A stretch of DNA of 64,000 nt from Xylocopa sonorina (Eukaryota; Arthropoda; Insecta; Hymenoptera; Apidae), in assembly GCF_050948175.1 (NCBI RefSeq), contig NW_027490123.1, forward strand, positions 248,001 to 312,000, given 5' to 3'. The translations under genes were made by a program, and so were the position numbers. The notes beneath the pieces were generated by a model, which searched no databases, was not told the origin of the DNA, and worked only from the letters and a program-made list of their open reading frames with translations. Shown here piece by piece: positions 56,901 through 64,000 of this stretch (positions are counted from its first letter, which is position 1; each line of letters opens with the position of its first letter).

Positions 56901-59900
56901 GAAATATAGAAATGAGATGCGATATCGCGTTTTAAGAAGCATTAGAAATCTATTGCTACGATACGTAGACATCTGCAAACGCTATTTCCTTGCAAGGAAG
57001 TGTCGCATTTACATTCAATTGAATCGTAGACGAGGAATGCATAACACTTCGCAAATCATATTATATCTTACCATGAAACATAGAAATGAGATGCGATATC
57101 GCGTTTTAAGAATCATAAGAACCCTATTGCTACGATACGTAGACATCTGTAAACGCTATTTCCTTGCAAGGAAGTGTCGCATTTACATTCATTTGAAGTG
57201 TAGACGAGGAATACATAACACTTCGCAAATCATAATATATCTTACCATGAAACATAGAAATGAGATGCGATATCGCGTTTTAAGAAGCATTTGAACTCTA
57301 TTGCTACGTTACGCAGACATCTGCAAACGCTATTCCCTTACAAGGAAGTGTCGCATTTACATTCATTTGAAGTGTAGACGAGGAATACATAACTCTTCGC
57401 AAATCATATTATATCTTACCATGAAATATAGAAATGAGATGCGATATCGCGTTTTAAGAATCATAAGAACTCTATTGCTACGATACGTAGACATCTGCAA
57501 ACGCTATTTCCTAGCGAGGAAGTGTCGCATTCACATTCATTCGAAGTGTAGACGAGGAATACATAACACTTCGCAAATCATATTATATCTTACCATGAAA
57601 CATAGAAATGAGATGCGATATCGCGTTTTAAGAAGCATTTGAACTCTATTGCTACTTTACGCAGACATCTGCAAACGCTATTCCCTTACAAGGAAGTGTC
57701 GCATTTACATTCAATTGAATCGCAGACGAGGAATGCATAACACTTCGCAAATCATATTATATCTTACCATGAAACATAGAAATGAGATGCGATATCGCAT
57801 TTTAAGAAGCATTAGAACACTATTGCTACGATAGATAGACATTCGCAAACGCTATTTCCTTGCAAGGAAGTGTCGCATTTACATTCATTTGAAGTGTAGA
57901 CGAGGAATACATAACACTTCGCAAATCATATTATATCTTACCATGAAACACAGAAATGAGATGTGATATCGCGTTTTAAGGATCATAAGATCCCTATTGC
58001 TACGATACGTAGACATCTGTAAACGCTATTTCCTTGCAAGGAAGTGTCGCATTTACATTCATTTGAAGTGTAGACGAGGAATACATAACACTTCGCAAAT
58101 CATAATATATCTTACCATGAACCATAGAAATGAGATGCGATATCGCGTTTTAAAAAGCATTTGAACTCTATTGCTTCGATACGTAGACATCTGCAAACGC
58201 TATATCCTTGCAAGGAAGTGTCGCATTTACATTCATTTGAAGTGTAGACGAGGAACACATAACACTTCGCAAATCATATTATATCTTACCATGAAACATA
58301 GAAATGAGATGTGATATCGCGTTTTAAGAATCATAAGAACCCTATTGCTACGATACGTAGACATCTGTAAACGCTATTTCCTTGCAAGGAAGTGTCGCAT
58401 TTACATTCATTTGAAGTGTAGACGAGGAATACATAACACTTCGCAAATCATAATATATCTTACTATGAAACATAGAAATGAGATGCGATATCGCGTTTTA
58501 AGAAGCATTTGAACTCTATTGCTTCGATACGTAGACATCTGCAAACGCTATTTCCTTGCAAGGAAGTATCGCATTTACATTCATTTGAAGTGTAGACGAG
58601 GAATACATAACACTTCGCAAATCATATTATATCTTACCATGAAACATAGAGATGAGATGCGATATCGCGTTTTAAGAAGCATTAGAACACTATTGCTGCG
58701 ATAGGTAGACATTTGCAAACGCTATTTCCTTGCAAAGACGTGTCGCATTTACATTCATTTGAAGTGTAGACGAGGAATACATAACACTTGGCAAATCATA
58801 TTATATCTTACCATGAAATATAGAAATGAGATGCGATATCGCGTTTTTAGAGGGATTAGAACTCTATTGCTACGATAGGTAGACGTTTGCAAACGCTATT
58901 TCCTTGCAAGGAAGTGTCGAATTTACATTCATTTGAAGTGTAGAGGAGGAATACATAACACTTCGCAAATCATATTATACCTTACCATGAAACATAGAAA
59001 TGAGATGCGATATCGCGTTTTAAGAATCATAAGAACTCTATTGCTACGATACGTAGACATCTGCAAACGCTATTTCTTTGCAAGGAAGTGTCGCATTTAC
59101 ATTCATTTGAAGTGTAGACGAGGAATACATAACACTTCGCAAATCATATTATATCTTACCATGAAATATAGAAATGAGATGCGATATCGCGTTTTAAGAA
59201 GCATTAGAAATCTATTGCTACGATACGTAGACATCTGCAAACGCTATTTCCTTGCAAGGAAGTGTCGCATTTACATTCAATTGAATCGTAGACGAGGAAT
59301 GCATAACACTTCGCAAATCATATTATATCTTACCATGAAACATAGAAATGAGATGTGATATCGCGTTTTAAGAATCATAAGAACCCTATTGCTACGATAC
59401 GTAGACATCTGTAAACGCTATTTCCTTGCAAGGAAGTGTCGCATTTACATTCATTTGAAGTGTAGACGAGGAATACATAACACTTCGCAAATCATAATAT
59501 ATCTTACCATGAAACATAGAAATGAGATGCGATATCGCGTTTTAAGAAGCATTTGAACTCTATTGCTTCGATACGTAGACATCTGCAAACGCTATTTCCT
59601 TGCAAGGAAGTATCGCATTTACATTCATTTGAAGTGTAGACGAGGAATACATAACACTTCGCAAATCATATTATATCTTACCATGAAACATAGAGATGAG
59701 ATGCGATATCGCGTTTTAAGAAGCATTAGAACACTATTGCTGCGTTAGGTAGACATTTGCAAACGCTATTTCCTTGCAATGACGTGTCGCATTTACATTC
59801 ATTTGAAGTGTAGACGAGGAATACATAACACTTGGCAAATCATATTATATCTTACCATGAAATATAGAAATGAGATGCGATATCGCGTTTTTAGAGGGAT

Positions 59901-60414
59901 TAGAACTCTATTGCTACGATAGGTAGACGTTTGCAAACGCTATTTCCTTGCAAGGAAGTGTCGAATTTACATTCATTTGAAGTGTAGAGGAGGAATACAT
60001 AACTCTTCGCAAATCATATTATACCTTACCATGAAACATAGAAATGAGATGCGATATCGCGTTTTAAGAATCATAAGAACTCTATTGCTACGATACGTAG
60101 ACATCTGCAAACGCTATTTCTTTGCAAGGAAGTGTCGCATTTACATTCATTTGAAGTGTAGACGAGGAATACATAACACTTCGCAAATCATATTATATCT
60201 TACCATGAAATATAGAAATGAGATGCGATATCGCGTTTTAAGAAGCATTAGAAATCTATTGCTACGATACGTAGACATCTGCAAACGCTATTTCCTTGCA
60301 AGGAAGTGTCGCATTTACATTCAATTGAATCGTAGACGAGGAATGCATAACACTTCGCAAATCATATTATATCTTACCATGAAACATAGAAATGAGATGC
60401 GATATCGCGTTTTA
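53789..60414 (+). repeat. 19-monomer tandem duplication (3306 bp), two copies with no difference noticed
   Basis: About 53789-57094 is repeated at about 57095-60400. Every variant I checked is in both: CTACGTTACGCAGAC, ATTCATTCGAAG, GCATTTTAAG, CATAAGATCCC, GAACCATAG, CGCTATATCC, TCTTACTATG, the paired GTTTTTAGAGGG trios 1044 bp apart, and CTGCGTTAGGTAG. The copies separate at the left where 53788 is T and 57094 is C (GATGTGATATC against GATGCGATATC), and at the right near 57109 and 60415. The complete match suggests very recent duplication, or in principle an assembly artefact. Confidence 0.92.
54985..57090 (+). repeat. 6-monomer tandem duplication nested in the 19-monomer unit
   Basis: About 54985-56028 is repeated from 56029 at 1044 bp: the GAGATGTGATATC unit, the AAGTATCGC unit, the GAGATGAG unit with CTGCG, the trio and the AATTGAATCGTAG unit. 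The second copy has private CTGCGTTAGG, TGCAATGACGTG and CATAACTCTTCGC. The same nested pair, with the same private changes, is in the next 19-monomer copy (58291-60395), so the 6-monomer event came first. Confidence 0.85.
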
Positions 60415-60481
60415 AGAAGCATTAGAACTCTATTGCTGCGATACCTAGACATCTGCAGACGCTATTTCCTAGCAAGGTAGT

Positions 60482-61296
60482 GTCGCATTTACATTCATTT
60501 GAAGTGTAGACGAGGAATACATGACACTTCGCAAATCATATTATATCTTACCATGAAATATAGAAATGAGATGCGATATCGCGTTTTAAGAAGCATTAGA
60601 ACACTATTGCTGCGATAGGTAGACATTTGCAAACGCTATTTCCTTGCAAAGAAGTGTCGCATTTACATTCATTTGAAGTGTAGAGGAGGAATACATAACA
60701 CTTCGCAAATCATATTATACCTTACCATGAAACATAGAAATGAGATGCGATATCGCGTTTTAAGAATCATAAGAACTCTATTGCTACGATACGTAGACAT
60801 CTGCAAACGCTATTTCCTAGCGAGGAAGTGTCGCATTCACATTCATTTGAAGTGTAGACGAGGAATACATAACACTTCGCAAATCATATTATATCTTACC
60901 ATGAAACATAGAAATGAGATGCGATATCGCGTTTTAAGAAGCATTTGAACTCTATTGCTACGTTACGCAGACATCTGCAAACGCTATTCCCTTACAAGGA
61001 AGTGTCGCATTTACATTCATTTGAAGTGTAGACGAGGAATACATAACTCTTCGCAAATCATATTATACCTTACCATGAAACATAGAGATGATCCGCGATA
61101 TCGCGTTTTAAGAATTCTAAGAACTCTATTGCTACGATACGTAGACATCTGCAAACGCTATTTCCTTGCAAGGAAGTGTCGCATTTAGATTCATTTGAAG
61201 TGTAGACGAGGAAAACATAACACATCGCAAATCATATTATATCTTACCATGAAACATAGAAATGAGATGCGATATCGCGTTTTAAGAAGCATTAGA
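60482..61296 (+). repeat. About 815-bp block copied at 63092-63906 (15 monomers apart)
   Basis: CTGCGATAGG with TTGCAAAGAAGTG, GTAGAGGAGGAATAC, TAGCGAGG with ATTCAC, CTACGTTACGCAG, GATGATCCGCGATATC, AAGAATTCTAAG, TTTAGATTCATTTG and GAAAACATAAC recur 2610 bp downstream. It also resembles 45295 onward at a distance of 15660 bp (90 monomers), which lacks the GATCCGCG and AATTCTAAG changes. Confidence 0.85.
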
Positions 61297-63091
61297 AATC
61301 TATTGCTACGGTAGGTAGACGTTTGCAAACGCTATTTCCTTGCAAGGAAGTGTCGCATTTACATTCATTTGAAGTGTAGACGAGGAATACATGACACTTC
61401 GCAAATCATATAATATCTTACCATGAAACATAGAAATGAGATGCGATATCGCGTTTTAAGAAGCATTAGAACTCTATTGCTACGATAGGTAGATATCTGC
61501 AAACGCTATTTCCTTACAAGGAAGTGTCGCATTTACATTCATTTGAAGTGTAGACGAGGAATACATAACACTTCGCAAATCATATTATATCTTACCATGA
61601 AACATAGAAATGAGATGCGATATCGCGTTTTAAGAAGCATTAGAACACTATTGCTGCGATAGGTAGACATTTGCAAACGCTATTTCCTTGCAAAGACGTG
61701 TCGCATTTACATTCATTTGAAGTGTAGACGAGGAATACATAACACTTGGCAAATCATATTATATCTTACCATGAAATATAGAAATGAGATGCGATATCGC
61801 GTTTTTAGAGGGATTAGAACTCTATTGCTACGATAGGTAGACGTTTGCAAACGCTTTTTCCTTGCAAGGAAGTGTCGAATTTACATTCATTTGAAGTGTA
61901 GAGGAGGAATACATAACACTTCGCAAATCATATTATACCTTACCATGAAACATAGAAATGAGATGCGATATCGCGTTTTAAGAATCATAAGAACTCTATT
62001 GCTACGATACGTAGACATCTGCAAACGCTATTTCTTTGCAAGGAAGTGTCGCATTTACATTCATTTGAAGTGTAGACGAGGAATACATAACACTTCGCAA
62101 ATCATATTATATCTTACCATGAAACACAGAAATGAGATGTGATATCGCGTTTTAAGAATCATAAGAACCCTATTGCTACGATACGTAGACATCTGTAAAC
62201 GCTATTTCCTTGCAAGGAAGTGTCGCATTTACATTCATTTGAAGTGTAGACGAGGAATACATAACACTTCGCAAATCATAATATATCTTACCATGAAACA
62301 TAGAAATGAGATGTGATATCGCGTTTTAAGAATCATAAGAAACCTATTGCTACGATACGTAGACATCTGTAAACGCTATTTCCTTGCAAGGAAGTGTCGC
62401 ATTTACATTCATTTGAAGTGTAGACGAGGAATACATAACTCTTCGCAAATCATATTATATCTTACCATGAAATATAGAAATGAGATGCGATATCGCGTTT
62501 TAAGAGTCATAAGAACTCTATTGCTACGATACGTAGACATCTGCAAACGCTATTTCCTAGCGAGGAAGTGTCGCATTCACATTCATTTGAAGTGTAGACG
62601 AGGAATACATAACACTTCGCAAATCATATTATATCTTACCATGAAACATAGAAATGAGATGCGATATCGCGTTTTAAGAAGCATTTGAACTCTATTGCTA
62701 CGTTACGCAGACATCTGCAAACGCTATTCCCTTACAAGGAAGTGTCGCATTTACATTCAATTGAATCGCAGACGAGGAATGCATAACACTTCGCAAATCA
62801 TAATATATCTTACCATGAACCATAGAAATGAGATGCGATATCGCGTTTTAAAAAGCATTTGAACTCTATTGCTTCGATACGTAGACATCTGCAAACGCTA
62901 TTTCCTTGCAAGGAAGTGTCGCATTTACATTCATTTGAAGTGTAGACGAGGAACACATAACACTTCGCAAATCATATTATATCTTACCATGAAACAAAGA
63001 AATGAGATGTGATATCGCGTTTTAAGAATCATAAGAACCCTATTGCTACGATACGTAGACATCTGTAAACGCTATTTCCTTGCAAGGAAGT

Positions 63092-63906
63092 GTCGCATTT
63101 ACATTCATTTGAAGTGTAGACGAGGAATACGTGACACTTCGCAAATCATATTATATCTTACCATGAAATATAGAAATGAGATGCGATATCGCGTTTTAAG
63201 AAGCATTAGAACACTATTGCTGCGATAGGTAGACATTTGCAAACGCTATTTCCTTGCAAAGAAGTGTCGCATTTACATTCATTTGAAGTGTAGAGGAGGA
63301 ATACATAACACTTCGCAAATCATATTATACCTTACCATGAAACATAGAAATGAGATGCGATATCGCGTTTTAAGAATCATAAGAACTCTATCGCTACGAT
63401 ACGTAGACATCTGCAAACGCTATTTCCTAGCGAGGAAGTGTCGCATTCACATTCATTTGAAGTGTAGACGAGGAATACATAACACTTCGCAAATCATATT
63501 ATATCTTACCATGAAACATAGAAATGAGATGCGATATCGCGTTTTAAGAAGCATTTGAACTCTATTGCTACGTTACGCAGACATCTGCAAACGCTATTCC
63601 CTTACAAGGAAGTGTCGCATTTACATTCATTTGAAGTGTAGACGAGGAATACATAACTCTTCGCAAATCATATTATACCTTACCATGAAACATAGAGATG
63701 ATCCGCGATATCGCGTTTTAAGAATTCTAAGAACTCTATTGCTACGATACGTAGACATCTGCAAACGCTATTTCCTTGCAAGGAAGTGTCGCATTTAGAT
63801 TCATTTGAAGTGTAGACGAGGAAAACATAACACATCGCAAATCATATTATATCTTACCATGAAACATAGAAATGAGATGCGATATCGCGTTTTAAGAAGC
63901 ATTAGA
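63092..63906 (+). repeat. Second copy of the 60482-61296 block, ending near the array junction
   Basis: It matches the copy 2610 bp upstream, with private changes GAATACGTGAC near 63124 and CTATCGCTACG near 63390. The match stops at 63907, where this copy reads GAGCTC and the other GAAATC, only 22 bp before the satellite itself ends. Confidence 0.85.
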
Positions 63907-63928
63907 GCTCTATTGCTACGATAGCTAG
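63859..63928 (+). repeat. Truncated last satellite monomer
   Basis: The unit starts in normal phase and breaks off after 70 bp at CTACGATAGCTAG. The sequence GAGCTCTATTGCTACGATAG followed by CTAG also occurs near 32760, where the unit continues ACATCTGCAG. It does not match the sibling unit 2610 bp upstream, so its source is not the neighbouring block. Confidence 0.9.
63924..63928. other. Candidate 5-bp target site duplication (GCTAG)
   Basis: These are the last five satellite bases before the putative LTR. LTR retrotransposon integration typically duplicates 4-6 bp, most often 5. The matching copy would lie beyond the far end of the element, outside the window, so this is a prediction. Confidence 0.3.
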
Positions 63929-64000
63929 TGTCACGTCCCGAGGTGCGGTTGCGCTCGCAACGGTGGCACAAAGTCGTAACCGTTCCCGAAAATAACGCGA
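63929..64000. mobile_element. Probable LTR retrotransposon terminus (partial, runs off the window)
   Basis: The sequence after 63928 has no similarity to the satellite and is GC-rich (42 of 72 bases by hand count). It begins TGTCACGTCCCGAGG. LTRs begin with TG, and a TGTCACG(T/C)CCCG start is familiar from plant Ty3/gypsy-type LTRs; this recognition is from general knowledge, not a search. The break falls exactly at the TG. No primer binding site, polypurine tract or coding domain is in the 72 bp available, so neither the family nor the orientation can be given. Alternatives are the true edge of the array against other DNA, or a different mobile element. Confidence 0.55.
63948..63961. repeat. 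Inverted repeat GTTGCG-CT-CGCAAC inside the flanking element
   Basis: Six-base perfect arms separated by two bases lie 19 bp inside the non-satellite sequence. Its function is unknown; it could form a hairpin in an LTR transcript or be chance in GC-rich DNA. Confidence 0.6.

Larger units (their letters stand above)
1..63928 (+). repeat. 174-bp satellite DNA array, about 367 head-to-tail monomers
   Basis: The start of the unit (ATGAAACATAGAAATGAGATG and variants) recurs every 174 bp, for example at 358, 532, 706, 880, 1054 and 1228, and again in the right part at 24361, 30277, 32017 and 63859. Counting phase from 10 to 63858 gives 367 complete units, plus 9 bp on the left and a 70-bp truncated unit on the right. 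All units lie in the same orientation. Monomers differ mainly by substitutions, and diagnostic variants recur at multiples of 174 bp, which shows higher-order repeat structure. The representative unit 25057-25230 has 62 G+C of 174. Tandem satellites of roughly 150-180 bp are typical of plant and animal centromeres. The centromeric role here is inference: I recognise neither the family nor a CENP-B box. No gene is seen within the array. Confidence 0.98.
45894..63928 (+). repeat. Array domain 4: GTTTTTAGAGGG-marked higher-order repeats
   Basis: A distinctive trio of consecutive monomers recurs: one with ACACTTGGCAAATC, then one with GTTTTTAGAGGGATTAG, then one with GTGTAGAGGAGGAATAC followed by TTATACC. 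The middle marker occurs 11 times, at 46141, 47011, 47881, 50143, 52231, 53101, 55537, 56581, 58843, 59887 and 61801, always at the same monomer offset. I did not see it left of 46 kb. The spacings equal 5, 5, 13, 12, 5, 14, 6, 13, 6 and 11 monomers. Copies within the domain are very similar, in places identical, which suggests recent amplification. Confidence 0.8.

Noticed and set aside
1..63928. CRISPR array
   Set aside because: Units are contiguous 174-bp repeats with no unique spacers, and there are no cas genes; scale and structure are those of a satellite.
1..63928. CENP-B box or other known centromere protein site
   Set aside because: I looked for the TTCG....CGGGA-type core in the monomer and found none; TTCGC occurs, but without the rest of the box.
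1..63928. Promoter-like ATTATATCTTACC before ATG in each unit
   Set aside because: AT-rich TATA-like strings are expected in a 36% GC repeat and occur once in nearly every unit; nothing distinguishes any of them.
63929..64000. Start of a unique gene region to the right of the array
   Set aside because: The TG start, the TGTCACGTCCCG opening and the break inside a monomer fit an LTR better, and 72 bp contain no recognisable coding signal. It stays open because the window ends.

Overview
The window is almost entirely one tandem satellite DNA array. A 174-bp, AT-rich monomer (62 of 174 bases are G or C in the representative copy at 25057-25230, about 36%) is repeated head to tail about 367 times, all in the same orientation, from base 1 to base 63928. 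The array runs off the left edge. At 63928 it stops abruptly inside a monomer and is followed by 72 bp of unrelated GC-rich DNA that starts TGTCACGTCCCGAGG. That looks like the terminus of a plant-type LTR retrotransposon inserted into the array. I see no protein-coding gene, RNA gene, CRISPR array or operon. The organism is most likely a eukaryote, plausibly a flowering plant. Monomer length, higher-order structure and the probable LTR insertion fit a centromeric or pericentromeric satellite, but I cannot name the species or the satellite family.

The array divides into four domains by diagnostic variants. Domain 1 (1 to about 15.7 kb) is the most diverse. It is dominated by CCTAGCAAGG-type monomers and by short higher-order units (7-mers, 4/5-mers) and has two 1-bp deletions. 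Domain 2 (about 15.7-30.1 kb) carries CTACTTTAGG, GAATCGTAGACG and ATGCAATATAGCG monomers, with 6-, 7-, 8-, 9- and 12-monomer duplications and one 7-bp deletion. Domain 3 (about 30.1-45.9 kb) has long tandem duplications of 11, 6 and 16 monomers. Domain 4 (about 45.9-63.9 kb) is built from a recurrent monomer trio marked by GTTTTTAGAGGG and has 5-, 13-, 19- and 15-monomer units. Some of its copies look identical, so it is probably the youngest part.

The notable biology is in the DNA structure. Each monomer can carry three short dyads (GCGATATCGC, CTACG-ATA-CGTAG, TTCCTTGCAAGGAA). The monomer length is almost invariant: three net indels in 64 kb and none in the last 44.6 kb. CpG is not depleted. 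The nested duplications allow some amplification events to be ordered. The long open frames on the + strand are a by-product of 174 being 3 x 58 and are not called as genes.
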